In this document: piece by piece, positions 1-7,799 of the stretch
How the letters are laid out: every line of letters starts with the position of its first letter
Numbering within the stretch: position 1 is the stretch's first letter
Assembly (NCBI GenBank): GCA_902489215.1
Contig: CABTZE010000028.1
Location: forward strand, 1 to 17,201
Direction: 5' to 3'
Source: an uncultured Brevibacterium sp.
GTDB lineage: Bacteria > Actinomycetota > Actinomycetes > Actinomycetales > Brevibacteriaceae
Length of the DNA stretch: 17,201 nucleotides
The notes under the pieces: generated by a model
Databases searched by the model: none
What the model was told of the DNA's origin: nothing
What the model saw: only the letters and a program-made list of their open reading frames with translations
Position numbers and translations under genes: made by a program

Positions 1-29
1 GCCTAACGGCGACCGTACGAAAGGACATC

Positions 30-278
30 ATGGACTGGCGCCACCGCGCAGCGTGCCTCAATGAGGACCCCGAGCTCTTCTTCCCCATCGGAAACACAGG
101 GCCGGCTCTGCTTCAAATCGAAGAGGCCAAAAGCGTCTGCCGTCGTTGCGAGGTTGCTGAAACCTGCCTGCAGTGGGCTCTTGACTCCGGTCAGGACGCT
201 GGCGTGTGGGGCGGTATGAGCGAAGACGAGCGCCGCGCCCTCAAACGTCGGGCTGCACGCGCACGCCGAGCACGCTGA
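30..278 (+). CDS. whiB1: WhiB1-type [4Fe-4S] transcriptional regulator
   Basis: The 82-residue product is a Wbl-family protein, a small cytoplasmic iron-sulfur protein that in actinobacteria binds the primary sigma factor and, in its nitric-oxide-reacted form, DNA. All four cluster-ligand cysteines are present: C9, then C37-x2-C40-x5-C46. The GVWGG turn follows at residues 58-62, then SEDERRALKRR and a very basic tail of the kind used for DNA contact. The opening MDWRHRAAC and the PELFFPIGN segment match WhiB1 more closely than other Wbl paralogues. An AAAGGA ribosome-binding site ends four bases before the ATG. The gene stands alone, converging on pdtaS, as WhiB1 (Rv3219) and PdtaS (Rv3220c) do in mycobacteria. 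Its promoter lies mostly outside the window, so its regulation cannot be read here. Confidence 0.97.
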   Translation: MDWRHRAACLNEDPELFFPIGNTGPALLQIEEAKSVCRRCEVAETCLQWALDSGQDAGVWGGMSEDERRALKRRAARARRAR

Positions 279-293
279 CATCAAGCAAAGCGC

Positions 294-324
294 AAGCGGG
301 GACTGAGTAACTCAGTCCCCGCTT
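294..324. terminator. Bidirectional hairpin between whiB1 and pdtaS
   Basis: A perfect inverted repeat with 15-base arms around a single central A: AAGCGGGGACTGAGT, then its exact complement ACTCAGTCCCCGCTT. In practice this folds as a stem of about 13-14 pairs with a small TAA-type loop. It starts 15 bases after the whiB1 stop and lies 43 bases beyond the pdtaS stop, between two converging genes, where a shared terminator is expected. Neither side has a clean T-run, only moderately T-rich stretches, so termination may be factor-assisted or rely on stem strength. Confidence 0.8.
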
Positions 325-367
325 CTGCGTTCGCTGGCCAGATTTTCTGGGCTCGAGCAGACGACCG

Positions 368-1846
368 CTATTCGCCTTCGCGCAGCGGAACATCAATGAC
401 AGCTTCTGTACCGCCGCCCGGGTGCGGCCGCCATTCGATGCTGCCTTCGAGGTTGGTCGTGATGAGCGTGCGCACAATCTGCGTGCCCAGGCCAGAACCC
501 GGTCCCCGCTCACCGGAAATGCCCACTCCGGTATCGGCGACAATCACTTCGAGGCGGTCGTCATAGCGACGAGGTGTGACGGTCACCGATCCTTCTACTT
601 CCTCGTCTTCGTCAAAGCCTCCGAAGCCGTGTTCCACAGCGTTGGTGACCAGCTCCGTCAGCGCCAGCGCAAGAGCCGTTGAATCAGCTGAGCTGATCGC
701 CCCGAAGCTGCCGCGCCGGCTCACCTCCACCCGAATGTTCGGTGAAGCCAATTCCGGTGTCAGGCGCAGGCCCTTGTCGACGATCTCGTCGAAGTTGACC
801 TCCGCTTCGATGCCCTGCGACAGTACATCGTGGACAATCGAAATCATCTCGACCCGGCGCATCGCCTCCGAAAGCGACTCCTTGGCGTGCGGTGATTCCG
901 TACGCCTCTGCTGCAGGCGCAGAAGCGCCGACACTGTCTGCAGATTGTTCTTCACCCGGTGGTGCACTTCCCGGATCATCGCGTCACGGCTGAGCAGATC
1001 GCGCTCACGCCGACGGATCTCCGAAACATCGCGCAGAAGAACCAGCGCACCCGTGCGCACACCACCGCGCGAAAGCGGCACCGAGCGCAGCGACACAGCG
1101 ACCCTGCCGGCCTCGACCTCGGTGCGCCACGCGGCCCGCCCCGTGAGCACCAGCGGCAGAGCTTCGTCAACCGGCCGCTCCTGTTTGATCAGCCCGGACA
1201 CAACCTCAGCCAAGTAGAGACCCTCAATATCGCCTTCGTGCCCCAGCCTGTGCAGAACCGACATTCCGTTCGGCGACACGTACCTCACCCGACCCTCGCG
1301 AGCGAGCACAACCAGACCGTCCCCCACGCGAGGTTCACCTCGGCGGGCAGCAGACGGCGCCTCGGTCCCGGGGAAAGACCCCTCGGCGATCATCGCCAGA
1401 AGAGTCGACCCGCACAGCCGATAGTTCCGCTCCAGCCGGGAGACACCGCCACGGCGGACACGCTGCGTGTGGCGGGTCAGCAGTGCGATCGTGCGCCCAT
1501 CGCGCTTAACCGGCACCGCCTCGATCTCCGCCAAATCCAATTCATCTTCGTGAGCGGCGACAATCCGGCCCTCCGCGCAGGCACGGGCCAGAAGATCGTG
1601 CACGACGGGCTCAGCGCGCTCCCCCACTTGGTCGCTGTGGAACACCGTCGCCCCCGTGGTTGGCCGGCAGTGCGCGATGATGCGGAAGCTGTCCTCACCA
1701 TCGACTTCCTCTGGAACCCACAGGACGAGGTCAGCAAAGGACAGATCCGCAATGAGCTGCCAGTCCCCCACCAGCAGGTGGATCCACTCGGCGTCTTCTT
1801 CCCCGCGGATCGACGATGCCGACTGCAGCTGCTCCGTGAACGTCAT
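368..1846 (-). CDS. pdtaS: PdtaS-type cytoplasmic sensor histidine kinase
   Basis: A 492-residue HisKA_2/HATPase_c kinase. Residues about 1-150 look like a GAF sensor domain and about 165-275 like a PAS-type domain. The phosphoacceptor helix carries EVHHRVKNNLQ, with the His pair at 295-296. The ATPase part has the N-box TELVTNAVEHGF (N402), the G1 box DTGVGI (from D438) and the G2 box GSGLG (450-454). No membrane segment is visible, so it should act in the cytosol. In mycobacteria this kinase phosphorylates PdtaR, an ANTAR-type RNA-binding antiterminator; no such partner lies in this window. The ATG overlaps the upstream gdh stop as ATGA, and a GAGG ribosome-binding site lies four bases before it inside gdh, so translation is probably coupled to gdh. 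This placement behind gdh differs from mycobacteria. Confidence 0.94.
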   Translation of the reverse strand: MTFTEQLQSASSIRGEEDAEWIHLLVGDWQLIADLSFADLVLWVPEEVDGEDSFRIIAHCRPTTGATVFHSDQVGERAEPVVHDLLARACAEGRIVAAHEDELDLAEIEAVPVKRDGRTIALLTRHTQRVRRGGVSRLERNYRLCGSTLLAMIAEGSFPGTEAPSAARRGEPRVGDGLVVLAREGRVRYVSPNGMSVLHRLGHEGDIEGLYLAEVVSGLIKQERPVDEALPLVLTGRAAWRTEVEAGRVAVSLRSVPLSRGGVRTGALVLLRDVSEIRRRERDLLSRDAMIREVHHRVKNNLQTVSALLRLQQRRTESPHAKESLSEAMRRVEMISIVHDVLSQGIEAEVNFDEIVDKGLRLTPELASPNIRVEVSRRGSFGAISSADSTALALALTELVTNAVEHGFGGFDEDEEVEGSVTVTPRRYDDRLEVIVADTGVGISGERGPGSGLGTQIVRTLITTNLEGSIEWRPHPGGGTEAVIDVPLREGE

Positions 1847-4800
1847 CGAACCTCAGACTGGAACTCGGTGGAGCGGACAACCGAACGCAGCATGCGAAGC
1901 AGAACCGAAATCGGAGCCTGACCGGGGTCGTCGATCCTGCTGATCTCGTCGATCAGCTCCACCACCTGCTCCATCGACGTGCGGTTGGTGTACTCCCACT
2001 GCTCCATGCGCTCAGCCGCACGGTCTTCCAGCGTCGGCGCGGTCGTGTGCGAAACATCGAACACCGACACGACGATTCCGTGCATAGCCTGGTAGAACTC
2101 GTCACGCGTTGCCGCACGTGCCAAAGCCTTCCAGCGGCTGCTGCGGTCAAGTCGGCCGATCATCTTCAGCAGCGATGCGGCCTGGAAGCGCGCCGACATG
2201 CCGTAGTAGACGGCTGCGACGTCGAGGGCCGGACGGTCCACGCGGCTGGCGATCTGCACGATGTCCAGCAGCGAGAACTCATCGAGCAGCCCGGCGGCGC
2301 GAGCGGCAACGTCCTCCGGAACGCCTTCGTCGATGTATGCCTGCTTGTTCGCTTCGTAGTCCGACAGGTCCTTGCCCTGCAGAACCGACGGCATGAGATC
2401 ACGCAGCTGAGCAACCGTCGCCTGGTAGTACTCGAGTGCGCTGAGCACGTCGAACTCACCGGGTGCCTGCTGGATGAACCAGCGCGATGCGCGGTCGAGC
2501 AGGCGGACGGCGTTGTACTGCAGACGCTTCTGCACATCGACCGACACCCGGTTGTCGAGCGTGCGGATGTCCTCCAGGTGCGACTCAAGGCTGAACAGCT
2601 CGTTGACGACCGTGTAGACGCGCGCCGCATGGGCCACACTCGTGCCGGTCTCTTCCAGCAGGCGGTAGAGGTAGCTGATCCCGCCGAAGTCGACGACCCG
2701 GTTGACGAGGTTCGACACCGCGATTTCGCGGGCCAGCGGGTGGGATGCCAGGACCTCGGGGAACCTTTCGGCCAGGGATGCCGGGAAGTAGTTCTCAAGG
2801 TACCGGCGCATGAACGCTTCGTCCGGTACCGCGGAGTTGTAGATCTGGCTGCCGGCATCCATCTTGACGTAGGCCAGCAGCACCGCGGTTTCGGGCGTTG
2901 TGATGCTGCCGCCGGCTTCGTGGCGCTCTGTCAGTTCGGCGTCGGTGGGCAGCGCTTCAACCTCGCGGTCAAGTCCCGCGTGCTCTTCTAGGTACGCCAT
3001 GAGACGCACGTGCGTCTGCGTCATAGCCCGCGCGTTCCACGCGGCGTCACCCAGGGCGGCGTTCTGCGCGTAGTTGTGCGCAAGCACCGACTGTGCGACG
3101 TCATCCTGCAGTGAACGCAGCAGTCCGCTGCGGTCTTCGCTGGCCAAAGCACCTGAGGCAATGGCCTGTTCGAGCAGCAGTTTGATGTTGACTTCGTGGT
3201 CGGATGCGTCAACGCCACCGGAATTGTCGATTGCGTCGGTGTTGATGCGCACCCCGCTGCGTGCGGCTTCCACGCGTCCGCGCTGGGTGCAGGCGAGGTT
3301 GCCGCCTTCGACGACCACGCGGGCACGCACGTCTGCGCCGTTGATGCGGATGGCGTCGTTGGCCTTGTCGCCGACGTCGAGGTCGGCTTCTTCGGCGGCC
3401 TTGAGGTAGGTGCCGATGCCGCCGAAGTACAGAAGGTCGACCGGGGCGCGCAGGACTGCGCGGATCAGGTCATCCGGCGAGGTGGAGCCCGGTTCGATCC
3501 CGAGGGCCTCGGCTGCTTCTTCACTCACCGTGATGGATTTGGCGCTGCGGGAGAACACGCCGCCGCCTGCGGAGATCAGCTCCTTCGAGTAGTCCTGCCA
3601 GGACGAGCCGGGAAGGTCGTACAGGCGCTTGCGCTCCTGGAACGATGCGGCGGCGTCCGGGTTCGGGTCGATGAAGATATCGCGGTGGTCAAACGCTGCG
3701 ACCAGCCGGGTGTGGGGCGTGCGCAGCATGCCGTTGCCGAACACGTCGCCGCTCATGTCGCCCACACCGACGACGGTGAAGTCGTCTTCGTCCGTGTTGA
3801 CCCCGAGCTCACGGAAGTGGCGTTCGGTGGATTTCCAGGCACCTCGGGAGGTGATGCCCATTTCCTTGTGGTCGTAGCCGTTCGACCCGCCGGATGCGAA
3901 GGCGTCCCCCAGCCAGAAGCCGCGGGCGGTCGAAATTGCGTTGGCCACATCGGAGAAGCGTGCCGTGCCCTTGTCTGCGGCGACCACGAGGTAGGCGTCT
4001 TCGCTGTCGTAGATGACGGTGCGCTCGGGGCTGACGGCCGTGCCGCCGGCATCGAGGTTGTCGGTGATGTCCAGCAGTGCGCCGATGAACTCTTCGTAGG
4101 CAGCCTGCCCGACCTTGGCGCGGGATTCCGGGGCGCCGACCGGCAGTCCCTTCGGGTAGAAGCTGCCCTTTGCACCGGCGGGCACAATGAGAGCGTTCTT
4201 GACCATCTGTGTCTTCGCCAGGCCGAGGGCTTCCGTGCGGAAGTCATCCCGGCGGTCGGACCAGCGCAGACCGCCGCGGGCAACCGCACCGAAGCGCAGG
4301 TGCACGCCCTCCACGCGCGGCGAGTAGACCCAGGTTTCGATCTGCGGGCGCGGCAGCGGCAGAAAGCTCAGCTCTTCCGGCAGCAGTTTGAACGCCAGCG
4401 CCGTCGGCAGGGTGCCGTTGGTCGGCTGGTAGAAGTTGGTGCGCACAACAGCCTTGATGAAGGCCAGCATGGAGCGCACGATGCGGTCCTCATCGAGGGT
4501 TGCAAGGCCGCGCAGGCCCTCTTCGATTCGATCTTCGAGTTCGCTGGTCGCAGCTTCGCGGTCACCGGCGAAGTCCGGGTCGAACTTAGCGGCGAACAGG
4601 TCGACCAGGCCTCGGGCAAGGTCCGTGTTGGCGGCGAGCACGCGGGCGATGTAGCTGTCGGAGTAGGCGACGGATGCCTGCCGCAGGTAGCGGACGATTG
4701 CGCGCAGAACCTCGACTTCACGCCAGTTCAACCCCGCCAGCAGCAGACGGTCGAGGTTGCCGTACTCGCGTTCTTCCATCCACCCGGCAAGGTAGGCGTC

Positions 4801-6753
4801 TTCCAGCCGACCGAAATCAGCCTGCTTAATGGGGGTCGGGAACTCGATGCCGAAGTCGTACAGGTAGCGCTGTGTGCCGTCGCCGAGCGACAGGCGGAAC
4901 GGACGTTCGTCGATGATGTCGCCGCCCATTGACGACAGCAGCGGCAGCATGGTCGACAGCGACGCGGGCTTGCGCTTGTAGAACAGCATGCGCACGCGGG
5001 TGAGTTCGGCGTCGTCCGGCAGGGCGTCGGGATCGATGCCGGCTTCGCGCAGATATTCGGAGTCCGGCTCAAAGCGCATGAGTGCGCTGCCCAGACGCTC
5101 GCACTCTTCAAAGCGCGCAATGTCGGTCAGCGCATCGTGTGGCGTATAGGACTCTTCGTAGGCGCCGGGGAAGGCATTGCCCCACTGGGCCACGCGGGCC
5201 TGATCCCTGTGGGATACACGGGTGCCCGACGGTGCGAGGAATTCCTGCACGTCTTCGCTCCAGGAGCGTACGGCCGCGCGAATCCTGTCGGCCACTTCTG
5301 CGGAGTCGACCGCGGGAAGCGGTTCGCTGCGGGCCACGCGGGCCGTGAAGTGCAGGCGGGCGAGCGCTGACGAGCTCAGCTGAACGTCGAAGTCCACACT
5401 TTCGGCCCGGTAGCGCTGACGCAGAACACGTTCAACGCGCTTGCGCGATGCTGTGTCGTAGAGGTCGCGCGGCACGTATACGAGTACGGACACGAAGCGC
5501 TCGTATTCGTCGCGGCGGATGAAGACGCTGGCTTCGCGCTTCTCCTGCAGGTTGATCACCGGCAGGACGACCTTTTCGATGTCTTCGATGGTCGACTGGA
5601 GGATTTCGTCGCGCGGGTAGCTTTCGAGCACCGACAGGAGTTCGTCACCGGAGTGCGATTCTCGGGACATGCCGGAGCGTTCGATGATCGCTCGGACCTT
5701 GCGGCGGATGACGGGGATGTCGAGGACTGACGAGGTGTACATCGACGAGGTGTACAGGCCGACGAACCGCTTTTCGCCGACGATCTGCCCGTTTTCGTCA
5801 AAGGTTTTGACACCCAGGTAGTCCATGTAGTCAGGACGGATGATGTGGGAGCGCGAATTGGCCTTTGTCAGGACCAGCACGTGGCGGTCCTTCGCGTGTG
5901 CGGCAACGGCCTCTGACAGCGGGGAGGTGGTAGCGCTGCGCATAGCGGAAATGCCCAGTGCGGTGGCTTCGATCGGTTCGAGGACCGACTGGCCATCAAC
6001 TTCGTTTAGCCGATATTCGCGGTAGCCCATGAATGCGAAGCGCCCGTCAAGCCATTCGAGCAGTGCGGCTGCCTCACTGGCTTCCTCTGCGAGGTCTTCG
6101 GCCGGCGGGTTGTTGCGCAGGTGTTCTGCGATTTCGCGGGCGCGGTCGCGCATGGCCGGGTAGTCGCGGCTGGCTGCACCGAGCATGCTGACAACGCTGG
6201 CGAGGGTTTCCTGCAGCTGGCCGAACTCATCTTCGGGAATCCGGTCGATTTCGATGTGGATCCACGATTCGACGTTCGACTGTCTGCCTTCGCTGAGCTC
6301 AGCTGAGATGATCGGCAGGGCCGAGGTGTCGGTCGTGGTCTGTCGCAGCTGCGCCGGGTCGATCACTTCAAGCGTGTCGCCGGTGCGCACGGTGCGCAGG
6401 ATGGGGTGATGCACGGCCCGGATGGCGTAGCTGAGGCTGGAGATCTTGTTGACGATCGAGGACAGGAGGTACCGCTTGTCACCGACGACGATGTCGATGA
6501 TGGTGCGGTTGCCAGTGTAGTCCGGGGCCTCGGCGTCGGGGTTGTGAATGTCAATCTGCGGCGCTTCGCCGTCGAAGCGCTGGGCAACACCGAAGTGGTA
6601 GTCGAGGGTGGCGGCGAGAACTTCCGGGCCGTACACCTCGAAATCGCTTTCGGTGACATTCGGGTAATACGCGCTGACAAGGGCCGCCGCTCCGGGATTG
6701 CCGGACAGCTGCTGCCAACGCTGTGCGATTTCGGCTGTGTGCGCCTGCGTCAC
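1843..6753 (-). CDS. gdh: NAD-specific glutamate dehydrogenase, large (180-kDa) class
   Basis: About 1636 residues, the usual size of the actinobacterial large GDH. It oxidises L-glutamate with NAD+ to 2-oxoglutarate, ammonium and NADH in the cytosol. The N-terminal third has ACT-like regulatory segments (one near residue 410, in the region of VFIRRDEYERF). The catalytic core contains RGGLRWSDR, then KTQMVKNALIVPAGAKGSF, where K862 matches the catalytic lysine of the hexameric GDH motif GAKGG. VGVGDMSGDVFGNG near 990-1010 fits the dinucleotide-binding region. The C-terminal part is helical. Start choice: GTG codons at 6762 and 6753 and an ATG at 6759 are in frame. Only GTG 6753 has a properly spaced site, GAGGTG six bases upstream, so I prefer it. 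In mycobacteria and corynebacteria related 2-oxoglutarate enzymes are controlled by the FHA protein GarA/OdhI; nothing here shows that control directly. It is probably the first gene of a gdh-pdtaS message. Confidence 0.96.
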   Translation of the reverse strand: MTQAHTAEIAQRWQQLSGNPGAAALVSAYYPNVTESDFEVYGPEVLAATLDYHFGVAQRFDGEAPQIDIHNPDAEAPDYTGNRTIIDIVVGDKRYLLSSIVNKISSLSYAIRAVHHPILRTVRTGDTLEVIDPAQLRQTTTDTSALPIISAELSEGRQSNVESWIHIEIDRIPEDEFGQLQETLASVVSMLGAASRDYPAMRDRAREIAEHLRNNPPAEDLAEEASEAAALLEWLDGRFAFMGYREYRLNEVDGQSVLEPIEATALGISAMRSATTSPLSEAVAAHAKDRHVLVLTKANSRSHIIRPDYMDYLGVKTFDENGQIVGEKRFVGLYTSSMYTSSVLDIPVIRRKVRAIIERSGMSRESHSGDELLSVLESYPRDEILQSTIEDIEKVVLPVINLQEKREASVFIRRDEYERFVSVLVYVPRDLYDTASRKRVERVLRQRYRAESVDFDVQLSSSALARLHFTARVARSEPLPAVDSAEVADRIRAAVRSWSEDVQEFLAPSGTRVSHRDQARVAQWGNAFPGAYEESYTPHDALTDIARFEECERLGSALMRFEPDSEYLREAGIDPDALPDDAELTRVRMLFYKRKPASLSTMLPLLSSMGGDIIDERPFRLSLGDGTQRYLYDFGIEFPTPIKQADFGRLEDAYLAGWMEEREYGNLDRLLLAGLNWREVEVLRAIVRYLRQASVAYSDSYIARVLAANTDLARGLVDLFAAKFDPDFAGDREAATSELEDRIEEGLRGLATLDEDRIVRSMLAFIKAVVRTNFYQPTNGTLPTALAFKLLPEELSFLPLPRPQIETWVYSPRVEGVHLRFGAVARGGLRWSDRRDDFRTEALGLAKTQMVKNALIVPAGAKGSFYPKGLPVGAPESRAKVGQAAYEEFIGALLDITDNLDAGGTAVSPERTVIYDSEDAYLVVAADKGTARFSDVANAISTARGFWLGDAFASGGSNGYDHKEMGITSRGAWKSTERHFRELGVNTDEDDFTVVGVGDMSGDVFGNGMLRTPHTRLVAAFDHRDIFIDPNPDAAASFQERKRLYDLPGSSWQDYSKELISAGGGVFSRSAKSITVSEEAAEALGIEPGSTSPDDLIRAVLRAPVDLLYFGGIGTYLKAAEEADLDVGDKANDAIRINGADVRARVVVEGGNLACTQRGRVEAARSGVRINTDAIDNSGGVDASDHEVNIKLLLEQAIASGALASEDRSGLLRSLQDDVAQSVLAHNYAQNAALGDAAWNARAMTQTHVRLMAYLEEHAGLDREVEALPTDAELTERHEAGGSITTPETAVLLAYVKMDAGSQIYNSAVPDEAFMRRYLENYFPASLAERFPEVLASHPLAREIAVSNLVNRVVDFGGISYLYRLLEETGTSVAHAARVYTVVNELFSLESHLEDIRTLDNRVSVDVQKRLQYNAVRLLDRASRWFIQQAPGEFDVLSALEYYQATVAQLRDLMPSVLQGKDLSDYEANKQAYIDEGVPEDVAARAAGLLDEFSLLDIVQIASRVDRPALDVAAVYYGMSARFQAASLLKMIGRLDRSSRWKALARAATRDEFYQAMHGIVVSVFDVSHTTAPTLEDRAAERMEQWEYTNRTSMEQVVELIDEISRIDDPGQAPISVLLRMLRSVVRSTEFQSEVR

Positions 6754-6816
6754 GCTCATCACCTCATGAATGGTCTAAAGCTTTCGGTACCACTCTAGGT
6801 CTTCAACCGCGATCGG

Positions 6817-6822
6817 TATATT
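6817..6822 (+). promoter_or_regulatory. Candidate -10 element for a leaderless transcript
   Basis: TATATT lies only six bases before the ATG of the DUF2505-type gene. That places the expected first transcribed base at or next to the A of the start codon. No Shine-Dalgarno sequence precedes this ATG, which agrees with leaderless expression, a common mode in actinobacteria. A convincing -35 hexamer is not visible 16-18 bases upstream. The same short gap must also hold the gdh promoter on the other strand, for which I find no clear pair of hexamers. Confidence 0.55.
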
Positions 6823-6828
6823 TGCCGA

Positions 6829-7296
6829 ATGAAGAAAATTCGCGTGAGTGAACGACTGAGGGTGGGAACCGACTCGATTCGCTCGATTCTGGCCTCCCCG
6901 GACAGCTGGCAGACGGCACAGGGATCCACTGCGACAGCCGAAGCGAGCGGCTCGGGAACCGCCGTGCACGCCCGAGCTTCGCTGGCCTCTTTTGACATCC
7001 CCGATGCAGCCGCCGCGTTCGTGAGCAAGGCTGCGCACCTCGAACAGACGATCACGGTGCCGGACGCGTTCCCGGACGAGACCGCCGAATACAGCGCCGA
7101 GATTCCGGGCGTGCCGCTTAGCATCACCGCTGATATCACCGCGGAGAGACTGGGTGACGGCCATTCGCTCATCACGGTCGACGCCGAGGCGGCATCCTCC
7201 ATCCCGCTGCTGGGCGGCATGATCGAGGAGGCCGCGGCAGCCGCGGTTGAACGCGTCTTCCGCGCGCGGCTGGCCGCCATCGCCGGCGCCGAGTGA
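6829..7296 (+). CDS. DUF2505 family protein
   Basis: A 155-residue protein whose layout fits the DUF2505 family, which is related to the START/SRPBCC-type lipid- or ligand-binding fold. Features that suggest this are an N-terminal strand with charged residues (KKIRVSERLRVG), a middle of alternating strands with VPDAFPDETAEYSAEIPGVP, a late segment IPLLGGMIEEAAA and a closing amphipathic helix. No catalytic motif, signal peptide or membrane span is visible, so it is probably cytosolic. Its function is unknown; any ligand is speculation. It diverges from gdh across fewer than 80 bases and probably has a leaderless transcript. The family assignment rests on remembered sequence style, not a search. 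Confidence 0.85.
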   Translation: MKKIRVSERLRVGTDSIRSILASPDSWQTAQGSTATAEASGSGTAVHARASLASFDIPDAAAAFVSKAAHLEQTITVPDAFPDETAEYSAEIPGVPLSITADITAERLGDGHSLITVDAEAASSIPLLGGMIEEAAAAAVERVFRARLAAIAGAE

Positions 7297-7378
7297 AGTT
7301 CTGCCCGGCGGAAGATGACGCGGGCGCTGGTGCGCTGAGGCGCGGCGCGAGGTGGGGCTGACCGAGGTGGTCCGCGAC

Positions 7379-7795
7379 TCAGCCGCGGAAGTCCTCCAGC
7401 AGGTGATCAACCTCAGAAGGCGCGTACCACAGCAGGTCCTGCTGGATCAGATCGTCTTCCGAGCTTTCATGCCGCAGATGCTCATCCACGTGGAAGCTCA
7501 CAACCGACGCCGCGGGAACGCTCGCCGCACCCACCGCGATCTGGTCATCCACATTCGAGGCGCCGCTGACCTCAACATCGGCAGCCGCCACGATCCTGGC
7601 AGTTCCGCTGGAAGCCGCAGAAGCGGCTGCCGCTGTCGCCGCGGCCGTCATTGCACGCCACTCGGCATAATCAAGGTCGTCACCGCGCAGGGCCGCCGCT
7701 GAATCCGTCAGGAAGAACACCGTCCGCTCCCCCAGGTTCGGCCAGGCGGCTGCGAATTCTTCCAAGTCACAAGCTGTGTAGACGCGCTTCTTCAT
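7379..7795 (-). CDS. DUF6912-like small conserved protein
   Basis: A 138-residue protein starting MKKRVYTACDLEEF. The open frame extends further upstream, but the ATG at 7795 fits best: it follows the stop of the preceding gene by four bases and the extra upstream residues are low-complexity shadow sequence. The pattern of short strands at the start (RVYTA, TVFFLT), an alanine-rich middle helix (residues about 68-85), and an acidic end with SFHVDE and LLWYAPSEVDHLLEDF is what I associate with actinobacterial DUF6912 proteins. No enzyme motif, membrane span or secretion signal is visible. It is the last gene of the SAF / P-loop ATPase operon, so a role linked to those two is likely but unproven. 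Confidence 0.72.
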   Translation of the reverse strand: MKKRVYTACDLEEFAAAWPNLGERTVFFLTDSAAALRGDDLDYAEWRAMTAAATAAAASAASSGTARIVAAADVEVSGASNVDDQIAVGAASVPAASVVSFHVDEHLRHESSEDDLIQQDLLWYAPSEVDHLLEDFRG

Positions 7796-7799
7796 ACGC

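Noticed and set aside
3196..4932. A 578-codon open frame on the + strand, antisense to gdh
   Set aside because: The gdh protein on the other strand is unmistakable; long open frames opposite high-GC genes arise from codon bias. The translation has no recognisable motif.
6763..6828. A short leader peptide ATG-AGG-TGA just before gdh
   Set aside because: Only two codons, overlapping the gdh ribosome-binding site, with no ribosome-binding site of its own; most likely chance.
7369..7388. Small inverted repeat CCGCG/CGCGG near the end of the DUF6912-like gene, as a terminator
   Set aside because: Only five-base arms, no T-run, and it overlaps coding sequence; such pairs are frequent in GC-rich DNA.
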